64,000 nt of DNA from positions 3,041,501 to 3,105,500 of the forward strand of contig NZ_CP030862.1 in the NCBI RefSeq assembly GCF_003325375.1, in the 5' to 3' direction. The notes beneath the pieces were generated by a model. It was not told the DNA's origin, did not search any database, and worked only from the letters and a program-made list of their open reading frames with translations. Positions 36,530 through 44,754 of this stretch are shown piece by piece. This stretch comes from Streptomyces globosus. GTDB taxonomy: Bacteria; Actinomycetota; Actinomycetes; Streptomycetales; Streptomycetaceae. Within the stretch, counting starts at the first letter, position 1. Every line of letters begins with the position of its first letter. The position numbers and the translations under genes are program-made.

Positions 36530-37744
36530 ATGGGCCACACGCAGGCCTACCTGACCCTGCACGACCTGCTGCCGCAGCAGGACCTGGCGGCTGCCGTCGA
36601 AACCGGCCTCGTCAGCCGCAAGCGGCACCCCGAACTGCCGCTGTCCCTCTACACCTACACGCGGACGGCCCAGTACGAGCAGGCCTGGAACGACGTGACC
36701 GTGCGCTGCCGGGGACTCGTCGCCGACGACTCCACCGGAGCCGTCGTGGCCCTGCCGCTGCCCAAGTTCTTCAACGTCGGCGAGCACGAGGCGGGCAGGC
36801 CGTACGCCCCGGCCCTGCCGGACGAGCCGTTCGAGGTGTACGAGAAGGTCGACGGCAGCCTCGCGGTCGTCTTCCACTACGCAGGCGCCTGGCGGGTCGC
36901 CTCCAAGGGGTCCTTCATCAGCGAACAGGCCCGCTGGGCGCAGCGCCGCCTCGACACCCGCGACACGTCCGGGCTGGTGCCCGGGGTGACGTACCTCGCG
37001 GAGATCCTGTACCCGCAGAACCGTATCGTCGTCGACTACGGCGACCGCCGCGACCTCGTCCTCCTCGCCGCGTACGGCGCGGACGGCACCGAGGTCCCGC
37101 TCGCCGAGGCCGCCGGCCACTGGGAGGGCGTCGGATCCGTGGTCCGCCTGTGGCCCGCCATGCCGCTCGGCGAACTGGTGGCGCTCACCGGCGCGAGCCG
37201 GATGCCCGGTGGCGACACCGCCGCCGGCACCGAGGCGGAGGGCTTCGTCCTGCGGTTCGCGTCGGGGGTGCGCGCCAAGGCCAAGCTGTCCGAGTACGTA
37301 CGCCTGCACAAGGTCCTGACCGGGGTCACCGAGCGGGACATCTGGCGTGCCCACGGCGTCCAGCGGTTCGCCGGCCTGCCCGCCAAGCAGCTCGCGCAGA
37401 CACTGGGGTGCACGGCGGCGGACTTCGAGGCGCATGGCGGCAAGCCGCTCGACGCGCTGCTGGAGCATGTGCCGGACGAGTTCGACGCATGGGTGCGGGG
37501 CGTCATCGACCGCCTCGAAGAGGAGGCCGCGCGCCGCGAACGGGCCGTCGACGAGGCATTCCGCGGGCTGGCCCACCTCGCCGCCGACCGGGGCGCGTTC
37601 GCGCGCGCCGCGAAGGCTCTGCCGGACGGCGGGATCCGCGCGGCCCTGTTCCTGCGTCTGGACGACCGTCCGACCGGACTCCTCACATGGCGGCAGATCC
37701 GGCCGCAGGCGTCCGACCCGTTCAAGCACGACGAGGAGAACTGA
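36530..37744 (+). CDS. T4 Rnl1-like RNA ligase
   Basis: A 404-residue nucleotidyltransferase resembling T4 RNA ligase 1. Motif I EKVDGS with the adenylation Lys106, preceded by TVRCRGLV; motif III YLAEIL (E158); motif IV EGFVLR (E237); motif V KAK (K250, K252). The C-terminal 130 residues are helical, as in Rnl1 proteins that recognise tRNA. It would join 3'-OH and 5'-phosphate RNA ends, using ATP. GGGAGGA RBS. Three bases separate it from the kinase-phosphatase gene that would produce such ends, so the pair forms a repair operon. Confidence 0.85.
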   Translation: MGHTQAYLTLHDLLPQQDLAAAVETGLVSRKRHPELPLSLYTYTRTAQYEQAWNDVTVRCRGLVADDSTGAVVALPLPKFFNVGEHEAGRPYAPALPDEPFEVYEKVDGSLAVVFHYAGAWRVASKGSFISEQARWAQRRLDTRDTSGLVPGVTYLAEILYPQNRIVVDYGDRRDLVLLAAYGADGTEVPLAEAAGHWEGVGSVVRLWPAMPLGELVALTGASRMPGGDTAAGTEAEGFVLRFASGVRAKAKLSEYVRLHKVLTGVTERDIWRAHGVQRFAGLPAKQLAQTLGCTAADFEAHGGKPLDALLEHVPDEFDAWVRGVIDRLEEEAARRERAVDEAFRGLAHLAADRGAFARAAKALPDGGIRAALFLRLDDRPTGLLTWRQIRPQASDPFKHDEEN

Positions 37745-37747
37745 CCA

Positions 37748-38689
37748 GTGTCCGCACGACCCGACGAGCCCGCCCGCCCCGTGGTCCACGTCATGACGGG
37801 GCTTCCCGCCTCGGGGAAGACGACGGCGGCCCGCGCCCTCCAGGCCGAGGCCGCAGGGCGGATGCGCCGCGTCAACCTCGACGACCTGCGTGCCATGCTC
37901 GACCTGCCCGACCCGGAGCGGGGGCGCTCGTACCGGCACGAGCAGACCGTGCTGGCCGTCCAGGACGCGGCGGTGCGCGCCGCCGTCGACGACGGCTTCG
38001 ACGTCGTCGTCGACAACACCCACCTGACGTCGCGGATACCGAAGCGGCTCAAGGCGGCGGTCGCAGGCCGCGCCGAGTTCGCGGTGCACGACTTCACGCA
38101 CGTGCCCGTGGAGGAGTGCCTGCGCCGTGACGCGGGCCGGGAGCGGCCCGTCGGCGAGGAGGTCATCCGCGGCCTCGCGCTGAAGCTGGCCGGCGCCCGC
38201 AAGGGCGGCTGGCGGCTGACCGCGGAGTGGCTGAACGACGAGCCGGCCGTCACGCCGTACACGGCCGACCCGGCGCTGCCGCCTGCCGTGATGTGCGACA
38301 TCGACGGCACGCTCGCCCTCACCGGCGACCGCAGCCCGTACGACTTCACGCGCTGCGAGGTGGACCTGCTCAACGAGCCGGTGCGCTACGCGCTGGAGGC
38401 GTTCCGGCGCGGTGAGGGCGACACGATCGTGCTGCTGTCCGGCCGCGGGGAGGAGCACCGCCCGCAGACGGAGGCGTGGCTCGCGCGGCACGGGGTGCCG
38501 TACGACGAGCTGTGGATGCGGCCGCCCGGTGACACGCGGCGCGACGACGTGGTGAAGGCCGAGCTGTTCGACGCCCACGTCCGCCACCGGTACGCGGTGC
38601 GCGTGTCGCTGGACGACCGCGACCGCGTCGTGGCGCTGTGGCGGCGCATGGGCCTGCCGACCTGGCAGGTCAACTACGGCGACTTCTAG
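37748..38689 (+). CDS. T4 Pnkp-like polynucleotide kinase/3'-phosphatase
   Basis: A 313-residue two-domain enzyme in the T4 PseT/Pnkp arrangement. The N-terminal P-loop kinase has GLPASGKTT (18-26) and VNLDDLR; the C-terminal HAD phosphatase has DIDGTLA with Asp184/Asp186, LLSGRGEE, and a C-terminal VNYGDF as in phage Pnkp proteins. It would add a 5'-phosphate and remove 3'- or 2',3'-cyclic phosphate, preparing ends for the adjacent Rnl1-like ligase. GTG start with four bases... spacing of three bases from the ligase stop. Together they match the phage T4 tRNA-repair pair. Confidence 0.85.
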   Translation: MSARPDEPARPVVHVMTGLPASGKTTAARALQAEAAGRMRRVNLDDLRAMLDLPDPERGRSYRHEQTVLAVQDAAVRAAVDDGFDVVVDNTHLTSRIPKRLKAAVAGRAEFAVHDFTHVPVEECLRRDAGRERPVGEEVIRGLALKLAGARKGGWRLTAEWLNDEPAVTPYTADPALPPAVMCDIDGTLALTGDRSPYDFTRCEVDLLNEPVRYALEAFRRGEGDTIVLLSGRGEEHRPQTEAWLARHGVPYDELWMRPPGDTRRDDVVKAELFDAHVRHRYAVRVSLDDRDRVVALWRRMGLPTWQVNYGDF

Positions 38690-38690
38690 G

Positions 38691-38719
38691 CCGTCCCCGG
38701 CCGCCGGCCGCGGGGGCGG
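38691..38719 (+). terminator. hairpin after the Pnkp-like gene
   Basis: CCGTCCCCGGCC pairs with GGCCGCGGGGGCGG apart from small bulges. It may attenuate rather than stop transcription into the NYN gene. Confidence 0.45.
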
Positions 38720-38741
38720 TGCACGAGCCCATACTGGGACC

Positions 38742-39095
38742 GTGAGCGTGCTGATCGTGGACGGGGCCAATGCCGTCGGATCCGTGCCGGACGGCTGGTG
38801 GCGCGACAGGAGGGGCGCGGCCGAGCGGCTGCGCGACCTCCTGGCACGCCGCGCGCCCTCCGCGGACGAGGAGGTCATCCTCGTCGTGGAGGGCGCGGCC
38901 AAGGGCGTCGAGTCGGTGCCCGGGGTACGGGTGGACGCGGCGCCCGGGAGCGGCGACGACCGGATCGTGGAGCTGGCCGCCGCGTACGAGGGGCGCGACT
39001 GCGTCGTCGTCACGTCGGACCGGGAGCTGCGCGCCCGGGTCCGGGCGTACGGGGCGCAGTGCGTGGGGCCGCGTGCCGTACGCCCGGGGAGCTGA
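38742..39095 (+). CDS. NYN/YacP-like (PIN-fold) protein
   Basis: A 117-residue protein with the NYN_YacP pattern: VLIVDGANAVGS with the first Asp, central DDRIVELA, and VTSDRELRARV with a late Asp. These acidic residues form the metal site of PIN-like RNases. GTG start. It lies 52 bp after the RNA-repair pair on the same strand, so it could process the same RNAs. NYN_YacP proteins are also found alone, so the link is contextual. Confidence 0.7.
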   Translation: MSVLIVDGANAVGSVPDGWWRDRRGAAERLRDLLARRAPSADEEVILVVEGAAKGVESVPGVRVDAAPGSGDDRIVELAAAYEGRDCVVVTSDRELRARVRAYGAQCVGPRAVRPGS

Positions 39096-39103
39096 GCGGG
39101 CGG

Positions 39104-39739
39104 TCAGTTGCCGCAGTAGTCCACGTGGTCGAGGTTCTTGACGTAGCGGGCGGCAACCCAGGCCCTCTTGTGGTCGCCCGTCGCCTTGGCGGCCTTGCCG
39201 TCGTCGGCGGGCCGGCCGGAGCGCTTGTCCGCCTCCTCGTCGTCGGCGTCCTCGTCCTCGTCGGCGTCCTCGTCCGTGTCCTCGTCGGCGTCCTCGTCCG
39301 AGTCCTCGTTGTCCTGGTCCTCGCGGTCCTGCTCGTCCTCGTCCTCGTCACGGTCGTCGGAGTCGTCGCGGTCCCTGTCCTCGCGGCCCTTGCCGTGCTC
39401 GTCGTCGTCCTCGAGGTGCAGGCGGTACCAGAGGTCGTTGCCGTCGACCTTCTCGCCGCGGGCCTTGCACCGGATCGCGACCTTGTGGTCGGCCTTGACG
39501 TGGCCGACGACGTCCGAGTGCGTGGAGGGCTTGCTGCGGACCTTCAGGGAGCCGCGGGCAACGACCTTGCCGACGGCGTAGTGCTTGCCGTGCTCCTTGC
39601 CGGACTTGTCGCTCTTCGGCTCCAGGAGGACGACCTGGCGGGCCGGCTCGTCGGCGGCGACGGCGGCGCCCGCGCCGGAGAAGCCGAGCACCAGGCTTCC
39701 GGCGGCGAGGGCGAGGACGGCCCTGGTGGGCTTCTGCAT
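39104..39739 (-). CDS. secreted SH3 protein with long acidic insert
   Basis: A 211-residue exported protein: Sec signal (about 1-29, ending AVAAD). A bacterial SH3 domain begins at VGKVVARGSLKVRSKPS and reaches LWYRLHLE near residue 110. It is interrupted by about 80 residues dominated by Asp and Glu (111-190) and resumes with RAWVAARYVKN. Two Cys (C91 and C209) may bridge across the insert. The insert is coded by repetitive GTCCTC-type DNA on the plus strand (39230-39370). ATG 39739 has AGGAG. Possibly Ca-binding or wall-associated. Confidence 0.8.
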   Translation of the reverse strand: MQKPTRAVLALAAGSLVLGFSGAGAAVAADEPARQVVLLEPKSDKSGKEHGKHYAVGKVVARGSLKVRSKPSTHSDVVGHVKADHKVAIRCKARGEKVDGNDLWYRLHLEDDDEHGKGREDRDRDDSDDRDEDEDEQDREDQDNEDSDEDADEDTDEDADEDEDADDEEADKRSGRPADDGKAAKATGDHKRAWVAARYVKNLDHVDYCGN

Positions 39740-39957
39740 GTGCGGGCTCCTCATGCGAAGACGTCCACCCGGTCGCGAACGCGTCGCCGGCCGGGGGCGG
39801 CGACCGGACGGTCGCCAGGGACGACTATGGCGACGGCGGATCGCACCGCCCCGGTGGCTCACCGGCGTTTAGCCCGAAATGCCCAATGAGGAAGGAATGC
39901 TCCCACGAGAGAGCCGCCGGGGATGCGGGGGAGGGGCGTGCCGTCCACAGTGGGGGC

Positions 39958-40332
39958 ATGGGCATCAACGACTACACCGGCGGCCCCGGCGCCGACCAGA
40001 CCGGCGTGCTCGTCGTCACGACGAACGACGTCCCCGGCTACCGCGTCGAGCGCGTGATCGGCGAGGTGTTCGGCCTCACCGTCCGCTCCCGCCACCTCGG
40101 CAGCCAGATCGGAGCCGGCCTGAAGTCCATGATCGGTGGCGAGCTGAAGGGCCTGACGAAGACCCTCGTCGAGACCCGCAACCAGGCCATGGAGCGCCTC
40201 ATCGAGGGAGCCAAGGCCCGCGGCGGGAACGCCGTGCTGATGATGCGCTTCGACGTCACCGAGGCCGCAGACGTCGGCACCGAGGTCTGTGCGTACGGCA
40301 CGGCCGTGGTGCTCGTGCCCGCCGGCACGTAG
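39958..40332 (+). CDS. YbjQ/UPF0145 family protein
   Basis: A 124-residue soluble protein: VLVVTTNDVPGYRVERVIGEVFGLTVRSR, then GGELKGLTKTLVETRNQA and GNAVLMMRFD, all typical of UPF0145 (YbjQ). The family forms pentameric beta-rich rings and is annotated as putative metal-binding. ATG 39958 with TGGGGG upstream. No informative neighbours. Confidence 0.85.
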   Translation: MGINDYTGGPGADQTGVLVVTTNDVPGYRVERVIGEVFGLTVRSRHLGSQIGAGLKSMIGGELKGLTKTLVETRNQAMERLIEGAKARGGNAVLMMRFDVTEAADVGTEVCAYGTAVVLVPAGT

Positions 40333-40343
40333 CCCGCCTGCTG

Positions 40344-40376
40344 GCCGCCCGCCGCCGGACCCGCCCCGCGGGCGGC
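40344..40376 (+). terminator. hairpin terminator after YbjQ gene
   Basis: GCCGCCCGC (40344-40352) pairs with GCGGGCGGC (40368-40376), 11 bp after the stop. Confidence 0.55.
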
Positions 40377-40401
40377 CCGGCGGCGAACCTATGCTCGGGG
40401 C

Positions 40402-41997
40402 ATGTACCGCCAGTCCGTGCCCGACGTATCCGTGATCATCGCCGTGTACAACGCGATGCCGTACCTGAGCGAATGCCTCGAATCCGTCATGGGCCAGACG
40501 ATCGGAGCCGAACGCCTGGAGGTCATCGCCGTCGACGACGGCTCCACGGACGGCAGCGGCGCCGAACTCGACCGCTACGCCGCCCGGTACCCGCAGTTCC
40601 GGGCCGTGCACCAGCCGAACTCCGGCGGCCCCGGCGGCCCCCGCAACCGGGCCCTCGACCTCGCCCGCGGCCGGTACGTCTTCTTCGCCGATGCCGACGA
40701 CTACCTCGGCCCGGAAGCCCTGCAGCGCCTCGTCGGCATGGCCGAGGCCCAGGGCAGCGACGTCGTCCTCGCCAGGCAGGTGGGCCTGGGCCGGACCGTC
40801 TCCGACAAGGCCCACCGGCACGCCGCCGAGGCGGACCTGTACACCTCCGAGGTCTACCGCTCCCTGCACTCGGCCAAGCTGATGCGCCGCCGGGTCATCG
40901 AGAACGAGCGCCTGCGCTACCCCGAGGACCTCTGGTACGGCGAGGACCAGATCTTCGTCACCTCCGTCTTCCTGGCCGCCGCCCGCATATCCGTCGTCGG
41001 CGACTACGACTGCTACTACCTGCGCCGCCGCGACGACGGGCAGAACCTGACCTCCCGGACGCGCACCGCCCACGAGACCGTCGCGCACATCGAGCGCGTC
41101 ATGGCGCTCGTCGCCGACCGGGTCACCGACCCGGTCGGGCGCCGGCGCATGCTCGGCCGGCACTTCCGCAGCCTGCTGCGCACCGCCCTGCGGCCGGCCT
41201 CCGCCGCCCGCGGCGACGACCCGGCGTACACGCAGGAGGTCTACGTACGGGCGCGGGCGCTCGTCGAGGCGTACTGGACCCCGGACATGGGGGGCGAACT
41301 CCCGCGGATCGACTGGATCCGGTTGTACGCGTTCGTGTGCAGCCCGCTGCCCGTCTTCGAGCAGCTCATGGACTGGGACCCGGCCGAGGAGCCGTCGCCC
41401 GGCCACCTCGTCGAGAACGGCCGGGTGTACCGCTGCCTCCCGCTCTTCCGCGACCCGGCGGCCGGGCTGCCCGACGTGCTCTACGACGTCACCGACCAGG
41501 TGAAGGCGCAGCACGAGCTGTCCTCGCTGGCCTGGCAGGGGCGCCGCCTGCGGATCGCCGGCCACGCCGGCATTCCCTCCCTCGGTGCGGTCGGCGCGGC
41601 CGGCGCGGAGACCGAGCTCGTCCTGCGGGAGCGGGAGACCGGTCGGGAGTTCACCGTACCCGCCGAGCCCCGGCCGGTGTCCGAGGCCGCGGAGGAGGCG
41701 CCGCAGCCCGACGGCGCCGGGTTCCTCGCCGAGGTGGACCTGGCCCGCATCGCCGACGGCGAGCCGATCCCGCCGGGCACCTGGGACTGCTTCCTGAACG
41801 TCCGCGCCGCCGGGGTCACCCGCACCGTCCGGCTCGGCCGCCGGCACGCCCCGGACCTGGACCGGACGGCCCGCCGGGCCAAGGTCCTGGCCCGGGACCC
41901 GGGAGGGGCGACCGAACTCGCGGCCGCGCCCTTCTACACGGCGTACGGAAACCTGAGCTTCGAGGTGGTCCGCCGGATTCCGCTGCCCACGGGATGA
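40402..41997 (+). CDS. family 2 glycosyltransferase (TarP/TarS-like layout)
   Basis: A 531-residue protein. The N-terminal GT-A domain has VSVIIAVYNAMPYL, VDDGSTDGS and the metal motif FADADDYL, with WYGEDQIF near the catalytic base position. The C-terminal half is helical then beta-rich, as in wall-polymer glycosyltransferases with trimerisation domains. Likely transfers sugars to teichoic-type or other surface polymers. No export signal, so it acts in the cytoplasm. Stand-alone gene. Confidence 0.8.
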   Translation: MYRQSVPDVSVIIAVYNAMPYLSECLESVMGQTIGAERLEVIAVDDGSTDGSGAELDRYAARYPQFRAVHQPNSGGPGGPRNRALDLARGRYVFFADADDYLGPEALQRLVGMAEAQGSDVVLARQVGLGRTVSDKAHRHAAEADLYTSEVYRSLHSAKLMRRRVIENERLRYPEDLWYGEDQIFVTSVFLAAARISVVGDYDCYYLRRRDDGQNLTSRTRTAHETVAHIERVMALVADRVTDPVGRRRMLGRHFRSLLRTALRPASAARGDDPAYTQEVYVRARALVEAYWTPDMGGELPRIDWIRLYAFVCSPLPVFEQLMDWDPAEEPSPGHLVENGRVYRCLPLFRDPAAGLPDVLYDVTDQVKAQHELSSLAWQGRRLRIAGHAGIPSLGAVGAAGAETELVLRERETGREFTVPAEPRPVSEAAEEAPQPDGAGFLAEVDLARIADGEPIPPGTWDCFLNVRAAGVTRTVRLGRRHAPDLDRTARRAKVLARDPGGATELAAAPFYTAYGNLSFEVVRRIPLPTG

Positions 41998-42024
41998 GGC
42001 GGTGCGGGGCGGACGCAGCTCCTG

Positions 42025-42064
42025 CTGTCCGCCTGTCCGCCTGTCCGCCTGTCCGTCCGTCCGC
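42025..42064. repeat. tandem CTGTCCGC octamers
   Basis: Three perfect copies followed by two variant copies of an 8-bp unit just behind the glycosyltransferase gene. A GAAAACTTTTC palindrome follows at 42087-42097. Simple-sequence repeat; no function evident. Confidence 0.7.
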
Positions 42065-42191
42065 CCGCCGGGCCCGTGCTGCTTCCGAAAACTTTTCCGG
42101 GTGATGCGGCAACCTCCGGCGGGGTCGCGCGTCGTGCGGGGGTGAAGGGGCGCCTTCCCGCGCCCTCGACGACCGACCGTGGAGAACCACC

Positions 42192-42653
42192 GTGAGCCAT
42201 GCCAAGCGCCTTCCCGCGCCCGTCCGCCGGGCGGCTGCCGCCGCCGTCGCCGCTGCCGCGGCCGCCGGTGCGGCCCTCGCCCTCGCCGGGCCGGCCTCCG
42301 CCGAACCCGCGGCGTCCGCGACGCCGTCGCCCGTGCCCAGTACGGCAACCCCCGCGCCGGAGGGCGCCACCCCGAGCCCGGCACCCAGCGCCACCCCGAG
42401 CCGGCCGTCCACCCCGGGCCCCCGGCCCAGCGCCTCGGTCAGCCACCCGCCGACCGCCGAGCCCAGCGCCGTGCCCAGTGCGCCCGCCGGGGGCGAGAGG
42501 GCCGGCGGCGGGCCCGCCGCGGCGCCGGCCGGCAGCCAGCTCGCCGAGACCGGCTCCTCGACGGCCACGGCCGCCGTCGGAGCGGGCGCGGCCGTCCTGC
42601 TCGCCGCCGGGGGCGGCACCCTCTACGCCGTGCGGCGCCGGGCCGGCGGCTGA
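42192..42653 (+). CDS. LAETG sortase-anchored Pro/Ser/Thr-rich surface protein
   Basis: A 153-residue cell-wall protein. Signal peptide (about 1-36, ending GPASAEP), a Pro/Ser/Thr/Ala-rich stalk (about 40-110), then the sorting signal LAETGSS, a hydrophobic helix, and the RRRAGG tail. LAxTG is the usual class E sortase site in streptomycetes. No folded domain, so it may be a spacer or small adhesin. GTG start with GGAG. Directly upstream of the ECF sigma gene, possibly same transcript. Confidence 0.8.
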   Translation: MSHAKRLPAPVRRAAAAAVAAAAAAGAALALAGPASAEPAASATPSPVPSTATPAPEGATPSPAPSATPSRPSTPGPRPSASVSHPPTAEPSAVPSAPAGGERAGGGPAAAPAGSQLAETGSSTATAAVGAGAAVLLAAGGGTLYAVRRRAGG

Positions 42654-42661
42654 GGACGCCC

Positions 42662-43366
42662 GTGCTCCACCTCGCACCGCCCGCACCGCTCACACGCCCC
42701 GCCATGCCCGGCTTCCGCCGGGCATGGCGGGGCCTGCGGGCACTGCTGCTCCGCGAACCGTCCCCGCCGCACGTCTCTGCCGGGCTCGGCACAGCCCCGT
42801 ACGGGCCCGTTCAGGGCCGGGGGTACGGGCCCGCCGGCCCGGAAGGGCAGCCGGGGCCGGGGCCGGGCGACACCGAGCCCCGGCCCACGGTGTCCGCGCT
42901 CTACCACGCGCACCGGCTGGGCATGGTCCGCCTGGCCGTCCTGCTCGTCGACGACCTGGCCACCGCCGAGGACGTCGTCCAGGACGCCTTCACCGCCCTG
43001 TACCGCCGCCACGGCGAGGACATCGCCGAGGTCGACAACCCCCTGGGCTACCTGCGCACCGCCGTCGTCAACACCTCCCGGTCCGTGCTGCGCCGCCGGC
43101 GCACCGCCCGTGCGTGGACGCCGCCGGTCCCGGCGGACGTACCGTCCGCGGAGGAGCACGTCGTCCTCGACGAGGCCCACCGGGAGGTCCTCGCCGCGCT
43201 CGCCCGGCTCACCCCCCGGCGCAGGCAGGTCCTCGTCCTGCGCTACTGGGCGGAGCTGAGCGAAGCGGAGATCGCCGCGACCCTCGGCATCAGCCGGGGC
43301 GCCGTGAAGTCGAACGCGAGCCGCGCCCTGGACGCGCTGGAACGGATCCTGGAGGGTCGGACATGA
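42662..43366 (+). CDS. SigE-family ECF sigma factor
   Basis: A 234-residue ECF-type (SigE-family) sigma factor with an N-terminal extension of about 65 residues. Region 2: ALYHAHRLGMVRLAVLLVDDLATAEDVVQDAFTALY. Region 4: LPP-like LTPRRRQVLVLRYW, then SEAEIAATLGISRGAVKSNASRAL. GTG 42662 has GAGGA; ATG 42704 is an alternative. Its stop overlaps the ATG of the membrane protein, which may be its anti-sigma or sensor partner. Confidence 0.85.
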   Translation: MLHLAPPAPLTRPAMPGFRRAWRGLRALLLREPSPPHVSAGLGTAPYGPVQGRGYGPAGPEGQPGPGPGDTEPRPTVSALYHAHRLGMVRLAVLLVDDLATAEDVVQDAFTALYRRHGEDIAEVDNPLGYLRTAVVNTSRSVLRRRRTARAWTPPVPADVPSAEEHVVLDEAHREVLAALARLTPRRRQVLVLRYWAELSEAEIAATLGISRGAVKSNASRALDALERILEGRT

Positions 43367-43908
43367 CGTACGGCGAACGCCCCGTCGAGCATCCGGTCGA
43401 GCGCCCGGTCGAGCGCAGACTGCGCCGGGCGCTCGGGGCCCGGGCGGCATCGGTCACCGTACGGGAGCTGCGCTCGGCCGACCCGCCGGGCCCGCATGCG
43501 GGCCGCGGGGCCGGCGCGTGGACGCGGCTGTCGCAGCACCGGCGGCGGTTCGCCCTGCCGGCGGCGGCCGGGCTGGCTGCGGCCGCCGCCGCGGCGGCCT
43601 ACCTGCTGTCCGGGCAGGGCCCGGGGCCGGTGCGGCCGGAGCCGCCCGCGTTCACGACGCCCGGGCCGGTGCCCTCCGCGCCCGGTCCGGACGCCTCGTC
43701 GGCGGTGCCGTCACCGGAGCCCTCCTCGCCCGGCGCGACCCGGGCCACACCGGCCCCGGGCCCCTCGCCGACGCCGCAGGGACAGCGGCCGCCCGCCTCG
43801 CCCTCGGCGTCCGCTTCGCGGCCCGCTCCGCCGGCGTCCTCCCCTGCTCCGCAGCAGGGGAGTGCGCAGGCGTCCCCGTCGGCGGTGCCGGGCCGCAGCG
43901 GCGGGTGA
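43363..43908 (+). CDS. single-pass membrane protein coupled to the ECF sigma gene
   Basis: A 181-residue protein starting in an ATGA overlap with the sigma factor. The cytoplasmic part (1-60) begins with a PVEHPVERPVER repeat. One membrane helix (about 64-82, ALPAAAGLAAAAAAAAYLL) is followed by a long Pro/Ser/Ala-rich extracytoplasmic region. The position suggests an anti-sigma or signalling partner, but no zinc anti-sigma motif is visible, so this is inference. Confidence 0.65.
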   Translation: MTYGERPVEHPVERPVERRLRRALGARAASVTVRELRSADPPGPHAGRGAGAWTRLSQHRRRFALPAAAGLAAAAAAAAYLLSGQGPGPVRPEPPAFTTPGPVPSAPGPDASSAVPSPEPSSPGATRATPAPGPSPTPQGQRPPASPSASASRPAPPASSPAPQQGSAQASPSAVPGRSGG

Positions 43909-43971
43909 GGCTCCGGAAGCCGCGCGGCCGAAGCCGGCCGTCCTGCTCCCGGGCGCGGGGCCGTGCGCCGG

Positions 43972-44697
43972 CTACGGGGCGGCCGGGTCCGGGGAGGCGG
44001 CTCCGGCGCAGGCCAGGTGGCCCCAACGGGCGCCGACCTTCGCGATCGTCTCCCCGGAGGCGTACGGCTTGCCGCACGGGCAGCTGCCGGGGAACTTCGC
44101 CTTGACCGAGGCGCGCCCCCCGCGCCCGGTGGCCTTGCCGCCGGGGGAGGACGCCCGCTTGGCCGGGGCCGCGGAGGGGCGCCGGGCGGGGGTGCTGCGC
44201 GAGGGGTCGGGGACGGGGATCCCGGCGGTGCCGAGCGCGGTCCCGGCGGCCTCCTGCGTGGTGGCGGCGTCGCTGGCGGCCTGGTCGGCGATGGCGTTCA
44301 GGCGGTCGCCGTCGGTGCGGTGCGCGGGCACGTAGCGGAATTCCACGTCCCGCTCGGTGAGGAGTGCGTCGATCCGCTCGACAAGCTCGCGGTTGGCGAC
44401 CGGCTTGCCGGCGGCGGTCTTCCAGCCGTTGCGCTTCCACCCGGGCAGCCACTGGGTCACGGCCTTCATGGCGTACTGGGAGTCCATCCGCACCTCGACG
44501 GCCGTTCCCGGTTCGAGGGCCTCCAACAGCCGTGCAAGGGCGGTGAGTTCGCCCACGTTGTTGGTGGCCCGGCCGAGCGGGCCGGCCTCCCAGCGCTCCG
44601 GGCTGCCCGCCGCGTCGGCGATGACCCACGCCCAGCCGGCCGGTCCCGGGTTGCCCTTCGCCGCTCCGTCGCAGGCGGCAATGATCCGATCAGACAT
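43972..44697 (-). CDS. ribonuclease HI with C-terminal zinc-finger-like extension
   Basis: A 241-residue protein. The RNase HI domain has ACDGAAKGNPGP (first Asp), NNVGELTALARL (Glu) and MDSQYAM (second Asp), with DRLNAIADQAA supplying the last acidic residue. After a Pro/Ser/Arg-rich linker, the last 35 residues form CPCGKPY...GHLAC, a possible zinc knuckle that could help bind nucleic acid. ATG 44697 has GAGGG close upstream. Removes RNA from RNA/DNA hybrids. Confidence 0.85.
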   Translation of the reverse strand: MSDRIIAACDGAAKGNPGPAGWAWVIADAAGSPERWEAGPLGRATNNVGELTALARLLEALEPGTAVEVRMDSQYAMKAVTQWLPGWKRNGWKTAAGKPVANRELVERIDALLTERDVEFRYVPAHRTDGDRLNAIADQAASDAATTQEAAGTALGTAGIPVPDPSRSTPARRPSAAPAKRASSPGGKATGRGGRASVKAKFPGSCPCGKPYASGETIAKVGARWGHLACAGAASPDPAAP

Positions 44698-44754
44698 CCC
44701 TCGATCATGCCGTACGGCGGGCACTGCCCGCGCCGGGCGGTGGTGGGTGCGCGC

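Noticed and set aside
42025..42064. CRISPR-like repeats
   Set aside because: Units are 8 bp, contiguous and without spacers. A simple tandem repeat.
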